The notes under the pieces: generated by a model
What the model was told of the DNA's origin: nothing
Database searches by the model: none
Seen by the model: only the letters and a program-made list of their open reading frames with translations
In this document: in pieces, positions 1 to 8,985 of the stretch
Position numbering within the stretch: the first letter of the stretch is position 1
How the letters are laid out: each line of letters starts with the position of its first letter
Position numbers and translations under genes: made by a program
NCBI RefSeq assembly: GCF_016907955.1
Contig: NZ_JAFBCX010000004.1
Span: 124,001 to 188,000, forward strand
Reading direction: 5' to 3'
From: Lentzea nigeriaca
GTDB lineage: Bacteria > Actinomycetota > Actinomycetes > Mycobacteriales > Pseudonocardiaceae
Length of the DNA stretch: 64,000 nt

Positions 1-1
1 C

Positions 2-847
2 GACCGTGAGGCGCAGCTGGTCGACTACGCCCGCCAGTTCGAGCCTGCCCTGGTGCGTGCCCTGGGCAAGAAGCTGATCTACGGGTTGTTCCAGAACGAC
101 CCCGAACCGACAGATCCCCAGCCCGAGCCCGCCTGCTCCCGTAACCGGCTGGCGCTGCGCCAGACCAGGGACGGGGTGGTGAAGTACGCCGGGACGATGG
201 ACCCGGTCACCGGCGCGACGTTGATGGCGGCGCTGGGCCCGCTGGCCAAACCCCGCCCCGCCACCGCCGAGGGCCCCGACCCGCGCACGCTGGACGAGCG
301 GCAGGGCGACGCCCTGGCCGAACTGCTCGATCTGGTGTTGCGCGCGGACGTGCTGCCCGAACACGGCGGCGAAGCCGTCGCGCTGACGGTGACCGTGGAC
401 TACGACGACCTGGCCGAGCAGGCCGGGGCGGCGACGCTGGACAACGGCGTGCACCTCCCCGCCGACCAGGTCCGCCAGCTCGCCTGCAGCGCCGGGATCC
501 TCCCGATCGTGCTGGGCAGCCGGTCCCAGCCGCTCAACGTGGGCCGCCGGTCCCGGCTGTTCACCTCCGGCATCCGCCGCGCCCTGGTCGCCCGCGACCA
601 CGGCTGCGCCTTCCCCGGCTGCACCCGCCCCCCGAAACACTGCGACGCCCACCACATCCAGCACTGGGCCGACGGCGGCGACACCTCCCTCGACAACGGC
701 GTGCTGCTGTGCCGCCACCACCACACCCTCATCCACCGCAGCGGCTGGGACGTCACCATCGAACACGGCGTCCCGGTCTTCTACCCGCCCGCCTGGCTCG
801 ATCCCGAGCGCAGACCCAGACGCAACCAGCTCCACACCGCCGCCTAA
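2..847 (+). CDS. DUF222/HNH endonuclease domain protein (5' partial)
   Basis: The frame is open from base 2, so the N-terminus lies left of the window. The visible 281 residues carry the end of a DUF222 (13E12-repeat) region and a C-terminal HNH nuclease domain. The HNH part shows a CAFPGC cysteine pair, then HHIQHWADGG, DNGVLLCRHHH and a final TLIH, which together supply the zinc and metal ligands. Such proteins are present in many copies in actinobacteria and are thought to be mobile or selfish nucleases. Their substrate is generally unknown. The palindromic element downstream (1452-1573) fits a mobile context. The family call is firm; the cellular role is not. Confidence 0.9.
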   Translation, partial: DREAQLVDYARQFEPALVRALGKKLIYGLFQNDPEPTDPQPEPACSRNRLALRQTRDGVVKYAGTMDPVTGATLMAALGPLAKPRPATAEGPDPRTLDERQGDALAELLDLVLRADVLPEHGGEAVALTVTVDYDDLAEQAGAATLDNGVHLPADQVRQLACSAGILPIVLGSRSQPLNVGRRSRLFTSGIRRALVARDHGCAFPGCTRPPKHCDAHHIQHWADGGDTSLDNGVLLCRHHHTLIHRSGWDVTIEHGVPVFYPPAWLDPERRPRRNQLHTAA

Positions 848-993
848 CCCCGACCGCGAGGGACGCGAACGGACCCCACCACCATCACGTCGACCGCCAC
901 GGCCGTGCAGCACCACCACGGCCGTGGCACAACCATGCCCAAAACGCGGGACGGCCAGCAGCGGCAACGCCGCGCGGAACCGACAAAGCCACG

Positions 994-1100
994 ACACCGA
1001 CGAGGCTCTGACACTGGCGAGGCCGTGGCGCCGACAAGGCGATGACACGGGCAAGGCGCTGGCACCGGGCAAGCTGCGGCACCGGGTGGGCAAGCAGTGC
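994..1100. repeat. Degenerate 17-18 bp tandem repeat
   Basis: About six imperfect units lie head to tail, at 994-1010, 1011-1028, 1029-1044, 1045-1062, 1063-1079 and 1080-1100. The consensus is close to CACCGGGCAAGGCGCTGG. Units differ by several bases and by one or two bases in length. It is probably an old, decaying minisatellite; no function is visible. Confidence 0.5.
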
Positions 1101-1451
1101 CCTGGACATGCAGGCACCGAGCAGGCAGCGGCACCCGTCAGGTAGCGACACTCCCGGAGGCAGCGGCTCCGACGAAGCAGCAGCTTCGGAAAGGCGGCGG
1201 TATCGACCCAAGCGGTGCCTCGGATCGGGCAGCGGCATCGGGAAAACACAGGAATCAGCAATGCCGAAGACAAGAACCGATCCCGCTATGGCAATTCGAA
1301 GCGAGCTGCAAACCTCCGCCGCTCACATGGCCAATGGCGAAGCCGCGGCAGACCCGAAGCCGCGATGGCGCAGCCGAGCCGGACAGACCAATTCAGAACC
1401 GGGTAGCGGTAATTTGCGGAACCCGACCGCCTAACGCGACCACGCACGCTC

Positions 1452-1573
1452 GCGATTGGTGCTTGACTTTGGGTGCGAGGTGCTACCGTGTTCGGATCGG
1501 CCGGGCTCTTTATGCCCGGCTTTTAGAGGCCGACCAGCGCCTCGCAAGGGCCCCGAAGTCAAGCGCCAATCGC
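1452..1573. repeat. 122-bp palindromic element with 18-bp terminal inverted repeats
   Basis: The left end GCGATTGGTGCTTGACTT (1452-1469) is matched by the reverse complement of 1556-1573 with one mismatch in 18. Inside, TGCGAGGTGCT near the left arm is matched in inverted orientation (TGCGAGGCGCT), so the symmetry continues inward with an indel. The centre holds a perfect 7-bp hairpin, GCCGGGC (1500-1506) and GCCCGGC (1514-1520), followed by TTTT, which looks like an intrinsic terminator. TTGACT at 1463-1468 could act as a -35 box. The overall form suits a MITE or REP-like element next to the HNH gene. Confidence 0.6.
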
Positions 1574-1742
1574 AATCGTCGCGAAGCGGCGATGAAAAAA
1601 CCAGCGCTCGGTAAAAGCCCGCGCAACCACCTACACAAGGCGACCGAACCCGCCCAGGCAACCCCTCCGCTGGAACCGTAACCGCTCACCCTGGACAAAA
1701 ACCAATCGGCACCCGAACCAGGAGATCAATACCCTCCCCACC

Positions 1743-2690
1743 ATGTACCCACAGGTGGAGCCCTACGCCCAGGGCATGCTCGAAGTAGGCGACAACCAGC
1801 GAATCCACTGGGAAGCAAGCGGCAACCCAACCGGCAAACCCGCGGTCGTCTTCCACGGCGGCCCAGGCTCTGGCTCCAGCCCGCGATGGCGCGAGGACTT
1901 CGACCCGGAACACTGGAACCTGATCCTCTGGGATCAGCGGGGCACCGGCAGGAGCACCCCACCGGTCAGCGACCCGGCCACCAGCATGGAGCACAACACC
2001 ACCCAGCACCTCATCGACGACGCCGAGAAGCTGCGGGAACACCTCGGCATCGAGAAGTGGTTGCTGGCAGGCGGTTCCTGGGGCTCGACCCTGATCCTCG
2101 CCTACGCCATCCAGCACCCGGACAGGGTCAGTGAGATCGTCATCCCTGCCGTGACAGCGGGGCGCCCGGAAGAAATCGAGTGGATCACGAGGGGCCTGGG
2201 GCTGTTCTTCCCGGACTACTTCGAGGCCTTCCAGAACGGTGTCCCGGCAGAAGACCGGGAAGGCAACCTGGCCCGCGCCTACAACAAGCTCCTCAACGAC
2301 CCCGACCCGGCGGTTCGCGAGAAAGCCGCCTGGGACTGGAACAAGTGGGATCTGTCCACGATGACCGGCGGCGACAACGACTTCACTGGCACGAGCTACG
2401 GAGACCCGGTGGTGCGCTACCAGATGGCCAGGACCGTCACCCACTACTGGGGCAACGACTGCTTCCTGGAGCCGACCTACATCTTCGACAACCTGGGCAG
2501 GCTCAAGGGCATCCCGGGCGTGCTGATCCACGGGCGCAACGACTTCGGCGGGCCGCTGCGCACCGCGTGGGAGATCGCCAAGCGGTGGCCCGACGCCGAA
2601 CTGGTGATTCTGAACGACGCGGGCCACCAGGCGAAGGACGGCAGCAGCATGGGCAAAGCCATCGCCGAGGCCGTCGAGAAATTCCGTTAG
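1743..2690 (+). CDS. pip: Prolyl aminopeptidase (proline iminopeptidase)
   Basis: This 315-residue cytoplasmic alpha/beta hydrolase (family S33) should remove N-terminal proline from peptides. The family signatures are clear. HGGPG near residue 38 forms the oxyanion hole, DQRGTGRS follows, and GGSWGS around residue 108 carries the nucleophilic serine. Asp in HGRNDFGG and His in NDAGHQ complete the triad. The length is normal for the family. The ATG at 1743 is the first plausible start; an AGGAG lies about 17 bases upstream, which is further than ideal. Its stop overlaps the stop of the convergent esterase gene by four bases. Confidence 0.93.
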   Translation: MYPQVEPYAQGMLEVGDNQRIHWEASGNPTGKPAVVFHGGPGSGSSPRWREDFDPEHWNLILWDQRGTGRSTPPVSDPATSMEHNTTQHLIDDAEKLREHLGIEKWLLAGGSWGSTLILAYAIQHPDRVSEIVIPAVTAGRPEEIEWITRGLGLFFPDYFEAFQNGVPAEDREGNLARAYNKLLNDPDPAVREKAAWDWNKWDLSTMTGGDNDFTGTSYGDPVVRYQMARTVTHYWGNDCFLEPTYIFDNLGRLKGIPGVLIHGRNDFGGPLRTAWEIAKRWPDAELVILNDAGHQAKDGSSMGKAIAEAVEKFR

Positions 2691-4237
2691 GGCGCAACGG
2701 GTCCGGGTCGGTGGTACAGGTCCTCACCGGCCCACCGGATCCGGTCGGAGAAGCCGAACCCCGGTGCCGCGACGAAGTTCGCCGCGTCGTCCACCGAGCC
2801 CGAGCCGTCGTACTTGGCGCGCAACGGATACGGGAACACCGGGCGGGTGCGCACGACGTTGCCCTCGGAGTCACGGCCGGAAGCGACTACCCGTGCGGGT
2901 GCCGCGCCGCCCTCGACCCACGAGACCAGCGCCGGGAACGGGTCGAAGTCGGTCAACGTGTCGCCACCGGAGCAGTGCCACATCGACGGCACGACGAACA
3001 GGCGGGCCCAGTCCTGGGATCGGCCGCCGGTCAGGCGCTGCCAGTAGTCGAGTGTGCCTTCGAACGGGATGCCCTGGTCGCCTGCGCCGTGCCAGATGAT
3101 CAGTTTGCCGCCCGCGCGGCGGAACTCGCGCAGGTCCAGGGACATCGCGTTGGCCTTCACCGTTTCCGGTACCAGGCGGCGGAACTCGCGCAGCGTGAAC
3201 TCGAACGAGGCCAGCGACGAGTGTGGCTTGCCGATCGGGTACACGAGGTGCTTCAACGCGTTGTCCGCCAAGCCGGCGGAGATCGCCTGGCCGAACTCCG
3301 GCGTCGGGTTGAGCCAGAACGTCCACGACACCTCCGACCCGTACGCCTGGCCACCGGGATACAGCCGCACGCCGGCGTCGGACGGGCCGGCGTAGAGGCG
3401 GTGGACGCGGGCGATCTCATCGGCGGTCAGCTGGCCCGCCAACGACGAGGGGTCGAACCTGCACAGCCTCGGGTCCTCGATCTGGCCGTCCACCAAGCCG
3501 TCGAGGCCGTCGCACGACTTCATCACCGCGTTGTGCAACAACAGGATCTTGTCGTTCGGGATGGCGTTGCGGGCGATCCACGCCTGGTAGGCGATCAGCG
3601 CGGTGTAGGTGAACGCCGGTGCGGCCGAGATGATGCCGTCGAAGTCGTGCGGGTAGCGCTGCGCCAGCAGCAGGGCTTCGCGGCCGCCGTTGGAGCAGCC
3701 GTTGAAGTACGACTTGCGCGGCGCAAAGCCGTAGAACACCGAGATGATCCGCTTCGACACCTTCGACAACGCGTGCGGTGCGCGGTAGAAGTAGTCGTCG
3801 CGGGCCTGCTGGTTGTCGATCGCCCAGGTCGTGTCGAAACCGTTCTCCGGCGTCACCTGGTGACCGTCGTCGGTCGCGGCCACCGCTGCGTTGCCGAACG
3901 CCGGTCCGCAGCCCTGCGGAAAGGCCGGATCGCCGATGATTCCGCAGAATCCGCCACATCCGTACTGGAGGTAGCGGCCCTGATAGCCGCGCGTCGGCAG
4001 TTTCAGCTGGAAGCCGATGTTCGGCTCGATCGTGCCGCGCACGTCGCAGAATTCCGTTGCACCGGAGACGACCGAGGCTGACGTGACGCGGGTCCGGGCG
4101 TCCGGCACGTCGTACGAACGCACCAGGTCGGCACACGAACGCACCGGACGCGAACCCTGATCGGCGGCAACGGCGGGAGCAATCCCCGCTCCCACCAGCA
4201 ACACCGAAAGAACCACAACGAACAACTTGCGATGCAT
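2687..4237 (-). CDS. Secreted tannase/feruloyl esterase family hydrolase
   Basis: The 516-residue product begins with a clear Sec signal peptide (MHRKLFVVVLSVLLVGAG, cleavage after AVA). The tannase/feruloyl esterase fold is shown by NGCSNGGREALL, which holds the nucleophile in a Cys-Ser-x-Gly-Gly setting. GAGDQGIPFEGT and MWHCSGGDT supply Asp and His, and paired cysteines fit an extracellular enzyme. It probably cleaves ester bonds of plant phenolics such as gallates or ferulates; the exact substrate cannot be read. I chose the ATG at 4237 because it starts the signal peptide and follows an AAGGA box. That box lies at the edge of a strong hairpin (4245-4274). It is the last gene of a minus-strand run with the permease and GGDEF genes. 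Confidence 0.88.
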   Translation of the reverse strand: MHRKLFVVVLSVLLVGAGIAPAVAADQGSRPVRSCADLVRSYDVPDARTRVTSASVVSGATEFCDVRGTIEPNIGFQLKLPTRGYQGRYLQYGCGGFCGIIGDPAFPQGCGPAFGNAAVAATDDGHQVTPENGFDTTWAIDNQQARDDYFYRAPHALSKVSKRIISVFYGFAPRKSYFNGCSNGGREALLLAQRYPHDFDGIISAAPAFTYTALIAYQAWIARNAIPNDKILLLHNAVMKSCDGLDGLVDGQIEDPRLCRFDPSSLAGQLTADEIARVHRLYAGPSDAGVRLYPGGQAYGSEVSWTFWLNPTPEFGQAISAGLADNALKHLVYPIGKPHSSLASFEFTLREFRRLVPETVKANAMSLDLREFRRAGGKLIIWHGAGDQGIPFEGTLDYWQRLTGGRSQDWARLFVVPSMWHCSGGDTLTDFDPFPALVSWVEGGAAPARVVASGRDSEGNVVRTRPVFPYPLRAKYDGSGSVDDAANFVAAPGFGFSDRIRWAGEDLYHRPGPVAP

Positions 4238-4244
4238 AGCGTCC

Positions 4245-4274
4245 TTCCCCCTGTAGACGGACGTACAGGGGGAA
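4245..4274 (-). promoter_or_regulatory. 11-bp perfect inverted repeat over the tannase gene leader
   Basis: TTCCCCCTGTA (4245-4255) and TACAGGGGGAA (4264-4274) are perfect inverted repeats around an 8-base loop. The element fills most of the 46-bp gap between the permease stop and the esterase start. On the transcript its 3' arm runs into the purine-rich ribosome-binding site (GGGGGAAGGA). It could end the upstream message, hide the ribosome-binding site, or be a repressor operator. There is no U-run, which weakens the terminator reading. Confidence 0.7.
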
Positions 4275-4283
4275 GTCTTGCAG

Positions 4284-6257
4284 CTATCCGACGTGCACGC
4301 GTGGCCGTCGGGAAGGATCCGACTCCGCCGAGCGGATGATCTCGCGTACAACCGGAGGCGTATCCCCGCGGCCGAGAATCAGGTACCGGAAGAGGTGCCC
4401 GAGCGGATTTCCTTCCGACCACTCGAAGTGCGCGTGCGGGATCACGCCGGTGGAGTCGCGCAGCGCGAGCAGGATCGCCGCGATCGCGTTCGGTGCGGCG
4501 GGAGCGGACGCGCGCAGCACGCGATGTCCGTCGACCTCGACGCCCTGCACGCACAGCACGTGGCTGAACGAGGACGGGTCGACGATGTCGATCTCCAGGA
4601 AGATCACGTCCGCCGAGCCCGGCACCGGGTTGATGCCGCGCTGCTCGGTCTCCTTCTCGTCGTACTCCTGCTTGTCACCGGCCTGGCGGCGGTTCGCGAT
4701 CAACGTGATCCGGCCGTCGTTCTCGATCGTGTCGGTGATGAACTGACGTGCCTTCTCGTCGAACTTGATCTTGTCGACACGCAGCTCGGTGGTGCGGGAA
4801 ACGCGTGACACCAGCGAGATCACGACGATGCCGAGGATGAAGCCGAACGAGATCGTGATGCCGTCCGGCTTCTCGATCACGTTCTCCACCAGCGCGTACA
4901 GCAGCACCAGCGTCAGCACGGTGAAGCCGATGATCGCGCCGCGCTGCTTCTTGCGCCACGCGGACACCGTCACCGCGAACGAGCCGGACACCATCATCGC
5001 CAGGATTCCCGTGGCGTACGCGCCGGCCTGCGCGTTGACGTCGGCGTTGAAGATGATCGTGATGATGATGCAGATGACCGTGTAGACGATCACGACGGGA
5101 CGGACCGCGCGGCCCCATTCCGGTGCCATGCCGTAGGAAGGCAGGTACCGCGGGACGATGTTGATCAGGCCGGCCATCGCGGACGCGCCGGCGAACCACA
5201 GGATGAGGATGCTGCTGATGTCGTAGACCGTGCCGAACGCCTCACCGAGCAGCTCGTGCGCGAGGTACGCGAGCGCTCGGCCGTTCGCGGGGCCGCCCGG
5301 CGCGAACTTGTCCTGCGGCACCAGCACGGTGGTGATGAACGACGTCGCGATCAGGTACACCGACATGATCAACGCGGCGGTCGTGAGCAGCTTGCGGGTG
5401 TTGCGCACCCGGCTCTCCATCTGCTCCTCCGGCGTCTTCCCGGAGGCCGAGACCAGCGGCATCATGCTGACGCCCGTCTCGAAGCCGGACAGACCGAGCA
5501 CCAGCAACGGGAACGCGAGAATCGCCGGTCCGACGACACCGAAGACCCCGTTGCCGTGCGACCCCAGCGCGTCGAGCCACCGCTGCAACGCGTCCGGCGT
5601 CGCGAACACGTCCACCATGCCCACCACGGCCACGACGGCGTTCAGCGCCAGGAAGACCACCACGAGCGGGATCGCGACGCCCACGGCCTCGCTGAAGCCC
5701 ATCAGGAACACGCCGCCGAGGATCAGCAGCAGAACGATCGTCAACGCGAGCTCGTAGCCGCGCAACGACTCCGGGACGTACGGGTTCTCCAGCGCGTGCA
5801 CCGAGGCGTCGGCCGCGGACAGGGTGATCGTGATGATCCACGACGTCGCCACGAACCCGAGCAGCACCAGCACGAAGACCTTGCCCCGCCAGAACGGCAG
5901 CAGGTCCTCGAGCATCGCCACCGAGCCCTGCCCGTGCGGGCTCTCCTTCGCCACCCGCCGGTACATCGGCAGCATGCCGAGCAACGTCAGCGCCACGATC
6001 AGCAAGGTCGCGAGCGGCGACAGGGCACCGGCGGCCAGCGCGGCGATACCCGGCAGGTACGACAGCGTGGAGAAGTAGTCGACGCCGGTCAGCGTCATGA
6101 CCTTCCACCACGCGTGCGGCTTGGCGTGCGACTCGTTGCTCTCCGGGCCGCTGGGAGCCACCCGGTCGGCGAGCAACCACCGCGCGACCGGTCCGCCCGG
6201 AGGGTCCGGCCGTTCCGGGCTCGGGACCTCTGCAGGGATGGCGTACTCCGTGCTCAT
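4284..6257 (-). CDS. APC family amino acid permease with C-terminal soluble domain
   Basis: This is a large multi-pass membrane protein of 657 residues. About twelve hydrophobic segments fill residues 45-490. The first of them carries [13 protein letters not shown], typical of the APC superfamily unwound helix 1. A hydrophilic tail of about 160 residues follows (from roughly FDEKARQF on) and should be cytoplasmic. It probably imports an amino acid by proton symport; the substrate cannot be told. ATG codons at 6257 and 6269 are both possible and neither has a good Shine-Dalgarno. The gene lies 27 bp or less downstream of the GGDEF gene and 46 bp upstream of the esterase, so the three may be co-transcribed. 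Confidence 0.87.
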   Translation of the reverse strand: MSTEYAIPAEVPSPERPDPPGGPVARWLLADRVAPSGPESNESHAKPHAWWKVMTLTGVDYFSTLSYLPGIAALAAGALSPLATLLIVALTLLGMLPMYRRVAKESPHGQGSVAMLEDLLPFWRGKVFVLVLLGFVATSWIITITLSAADASVHALENPYVPESLRGYELALTIVLLLILGGVFLMGFSEAVGVAIPLVVVFLALNAVVAVVGMVDVFATPDALQRWLDALGSHGNGVFGVVGPAILAFPLLVLGLSGFETGVSMMPLVSASGKTPEEQMESRVRNTRKLLTTAALIMSVYLIATSFITTVLVPQDKFAPGGPANGRALAYLAHELLGEAFGTVYDISSILILWFAGASAMAGLINIVPRYLPSYGMAPEWGRAVRPVVIVYTVICIIITIIFNADVNAQAGAYATGILAMMVSGSFAVTVSAWRKKQRGAIIGFTVLTLVLLYALVENVIEKPDGITISFGFILGIVVISLVSRVSRTTELRVDKIKFDEKARQFITDTIENDGRITLIANRRQAGDKQEYDEKETEQRGINPVPGSADVIFLEIDIVDPSSFSHVLCVQGVEVDGHRVLRASAPAAPNAIAAILLALRDSTGVIPHAHFEWSEGNPLGHLFRYLILGRGDTPPVVREIIRSAESDPSRRPRVHVG

Positions 6258-6284
6258 GGCGCAGAGCATGCCACTACCCGACGA

Positions 6285-8411
6285 TCAAGGCCTGAAGTCG
6301 GCGGGGAATCCAGCCTCCTGAACGGACAAACCGGACGGACGCAGCGTGCCGATGCTGCCCTGCGTGTGCAGGTCCAGGAACAGGTCGACGACGTCCGGAT
6401 CGAACTGCTGACCTCGGCCTGCCCAGAGCTCGCGCCGGGCCCGGTTCTCGTCCAGCGCGGTCTGGTGTGGACGGTTTGACCGCATCGCGGCCCAAGCCAC
6501 GCATACGGACAAGATGCGGGCCTCTGCCCTGATGTCCGCGCCGCGCAGCCCGTCGGGGTAGCCGTCGCCGTCGTAGCGCTCGTGCTGCTGCCTGATCACG
6601 TGCGCGACGCCCGCGAACCCCGGCACCATCCGTGCGAGCCGGTAGCCGAAGTCGGGGTGCTGGCGCAGCAGCCGCCACTCCTCCTCCGACAGCGCACCCG
6701 GCTTGGTGAGCACCACCTCGGGAATGATGATCTTGCCGATGTCGTGCAGGCGCCCGGCCAGCTGCGCGACCCTGATCGTCGGCGCGTCGAGCCCGAACTC
6801 CGCCGCCGCCACGCCCGCCCAGCGCGACACCGAGCGGCTGTGGTCGTAGCGGTGCAGCCACCCGTCCACCCTGTCGGCGACCTGGCAGAGGAACTCCGCC
6901 ATCGCGCCGTCGGTGTCCGGGTCGACCGCGGGCAGCGGCTCCGGGCCGACCGCGATCCGGTTGCGCCCCGCCGCCTTCGCCGCGTACAGCGCCCTGTCCG
7001 CGATCACCACGATGTCGTCGGGGCCGTCGCCGTGCGTCGGGAAGCTCGCCGAGCCGACCGACACCGTGACGGACAACGGGATGTCGTCGTTGCCCGCGTT
7101 GACCGGGATCGGCTTCTCCGCGACGCGTTCGCGCAGCCGGTTCGCGATCACGGACAGCCTGCCGGGGCCCGCGTCCGGCACGAGCAGCGCGAACTCCTCG
7201 CCGCCGTACCGCGCGAGCACCTCACCCGACCTCGACGCCGCGCGCAGCCGTGCCGCGACCTCCATCAGCACGTCGTCGCCCGCCGGGTGGCCGTAGTTGT
7301 CGTTGATCGACTTGAAGCGGTCGACGTCGATGATGAACACCGCGACCGAGCCCTCGCTGCGGCGTGCGCGAGCGATCTCCAACGGCAGCTGTGCTTCGAA
7401 GAACCTGCGGGTGTGCAGACCGGTGAGGCTGTCGGTGATGGCGAGCTTGCGCTGGTCGGCCACGAGCCCCGCGAGCCTGGCGATGATCAGCAACGACAGC
7501 AGCGCGCCACCCGCCGCCAGCACCAGGACGTCCTGCGACGACTTGACGTCGTGGATGAGCATCAGCACCGGCGCGGCGAGTGCGGCCGACGACAGCGCGA
7601 TGATCCGGCCGCGGCTCAAGCCGACGTCCTTGACGTGCGCGCGGTCGACGAGACGCGCCATCGTCGGGTGCAGCGCGGCCGCACCCATGCACAGGTTGGC
7701 CGACAACCAGATGGCGTCGAGGAAGTTGCCCGCGTGGTAGCTGCCGTCGAGGCGCTGCAGCACGTAGATCGTGTCGGCCGTCAGGATTCCCAGCAGGTTC
7801 GCCGTCAGCAGGACGAACGCGCGCGGCCGCGGCCCTGCGCCGAAGATCAAACGAAGTGCCACCACGAAGAGCGCGAGATCCATCATCGGATAGCCGAGCG
7901 ACGCGATCTTCACGAGCGCCGGCGACGTGAGCCTGGCCTGCGGGCCGATCACGAAAAGCCAGGACGCCATGCCCGCGACGACGGCGAGGACGGCGGCGTC
8001 GAGCAGGCTCGGCAGGTCGAGTCCCGGAGCGCGGCGGCGGATCAGCAGGATCACACCGGCGACCATCAGCGGGTAATGGCCGAGGTAGAAGATGTCCGCG
8101 TACGAGGGGTAATCGTCGTATCTGAAGACGTAGTGCGCTGTGTAGAACGTGAGGTCGGCGATCGCGTAAACGACCTGGCTGAGTGCCAGGAACACCCACG
8201 GCCGCCTCCATTGGGGACGGTTGCGGCGCACCCCGGTGAATGTCGCGATCGCAGCCGACGCGCTGATCGCGCAGTAGAGCACCACTCGTACCGTCTGACC
8301 CGTTGTCCCCGCAGGGCTGACCGGAATCAGGTAGTAGACGCCCAGCAGCAGGTGACCTGCCACCAGGTACATCCACCACACTCCGGTCCGGCCGGCACGG
8401 AAGATGGTCAC
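6285..8411 (-). CDS. Membrane GGDEF and HD-GYP protein (cyclic-di-GMP turnover)
   Basis: The 708-residue protein combines both cyclic-di-GMP activities. Residues 1-320 contain nine or so hydrophobic segments, a MASE-like sensor region. A GGDEF domain follows, with FIIDVDRFKSINDNYGH and the active-site variant YGGEEF. Five residues before GGEEF stands RSGE, where an inhibitory RxxD site would be, so product inhibition may be altered. The C-terminal HD-GYP domain has LHDIGKIIIPE, a conserved RQHPDFGYRL and GDGYPDGL. The GTG start at 8411 is supported by GAGGGG six bases upstream. Both catalytic signatures look intact, so direction of turnover cannot be predicted. Confidence 0.93.
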   Translation of the reverse strand: MTIFRAGRTGVWWMYLVAGHLLLGVYYLIPVSPAGTTGQTVRVVLYCAISASAAIATFTGVRRNRPQWRRPWVFLALSQVVYAIADLTFYTAHYVFRYDDYPSYADIFYLGHYPLMVAGVILLIRRRAPGLDLPSLLDAAVLAVVAGMASWLFVIGPQARLTSPALVKIASLGYPMMDLALFVVALRLIFGAGPRPRAFVLLTANLLGILTADTIYVLQRLDGSYHAGNFLDAIWLSANLCMGAAALHPTMARLVDRAHVKDVGLSRGRIIALSSAALAAPVLMLIHDVKSSQDVLVLAAGGALLSLLIIARLAGLVADQRKLAITDSLTGLHTRRFFEAQLPLEIARARRSEGSVAVFIIDVDRFKSINDNYGHPAGDDVLMEVAARLRAASRSGEVLARYGGEEFALLVPDAGPGRLSVIANRLRERVAEKPIPVNAGNDDIPLSVTVSVGSASFPTHGDGPDDIVVIADRALYAAKAAGRNRIAVGPEPLPAVDPDTDGAMAEFLCQVADRVDGWLHRYDHSRSVSRWAGVAAAEFGLDAPTIRVAQLAGRLHDIGKIIIPEVVLTKPGALSEEEWRLLRQHPDFGYRLARMVPGFAGVAHVIRQQHERYDGDGYPDGLRGADIRAEARILSVCVAWAAMRSNRPHQTALDENRARRELWAGRGQQFDPDVVDLFLDLHTQGSIGTLRPSGLSVQEAGFPADFRP

Positions 8412-8985
8412 ACGAGACCCCTCGTTCTACGACTTGGTCGAGCCAGGTGATGATGCCCGACTTGGGATGATCGCGGCACCGCCGTTACTCCAATGAGGTG
8501 ACCACTATTACGGACGCTACCGCAAATCCCTGTTCTGTTTTCACGTGAAAGAAAACCGAGTGCCGTTGCGGCAGCCGGGTACGCCGGCTCACCCAATCCG
8601 CCCACGAGTGCGTCCGGCGCGTGATCCCGGGTGTGTCGCCGATCGGTGCCCGCGGGTGGTCCCCGATCGATTTTTGCACGACTTTTCCCCGCCTGAGCGT
8701 GATTCGGACACCTCGTACCACGGAGATCGCGTGCATGATCGCGCGTTCGACCTGTTGGCGGACACCCGAGGGGTGCAACGCGGGCCCGTGTCGACGGCCG
8801 CGGTGATTTTCGTACGGCCGTCCCGGACATCTCTTCCGAATTGTCGACCGTAGACCTTCGTAGTTAACCGTTGCTGGTACGGGGCGGACCGACAATGGCA
8901 TCTGTCCATCCAATGTGGACGCACTGCGGACGTGTCCTGGCCGTAGCGGCCACAACAGTGTTTTCGACCCGATATCGTTGCCCGT
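8412..8985. other. Divergent intergenic region of 574 bp
   Basis: This separates the GGDEF gene from the AfsR-type regulator. No gene is supported; the open frames lack ribosome-binding sites and domains. It is less GC-rich than its surroundings between 8500 and 8560. It contains a perfect 12-bp palindrome, TTTCACGTGAAA, at 8539-8550. A -10 hexamer TATCGT at 8973-8978 lies eight bases before the GTG of the regulator and probably starts a leaderless message. Confidence 0.6.

Larger units (their letters stand above)
848..1742. other. Gene-poor spacer of about 900 bp
   Basis: I see no convincing gene here. Several frames are open, but they lack ribosome-binding sites and recognisable domains, and their composition follows low-complexity GC-rich repeats. 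The stretch holds a degenerate 17-18 bp tandem repeat (about 994-1100) and a large palindromic element (1452-1573). The sequence between 1101 and 1440 is rich in scattered GGCAGCGGC-like words and looks like further decayed repeat. Confidence 0.6.

Noticed and set aside
2180-4081. Long plus-strand frame of 633 codons across the iminopeptidase and esterase genes
   Set aside because: It is the out-of-frame shadow of two clearly recognised genes, full of Arg, Gly and Pro, and has no domain.
6582-8450. Long plus-strand frame opposite the GGDEF/HD-GYP gene
   Set aside because: It mirrors the real gene and has the His/Arg/Asp-rich composition typical of antisense frames in high-GC DNA.
8539-8550. 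Palindrome TTTCACGTGAAA as a specific operator
   Set aside because: It is a perfect 12-mer in an AT-richer spot, but it lies far from both promoters and matches no operator I can name with confidence.
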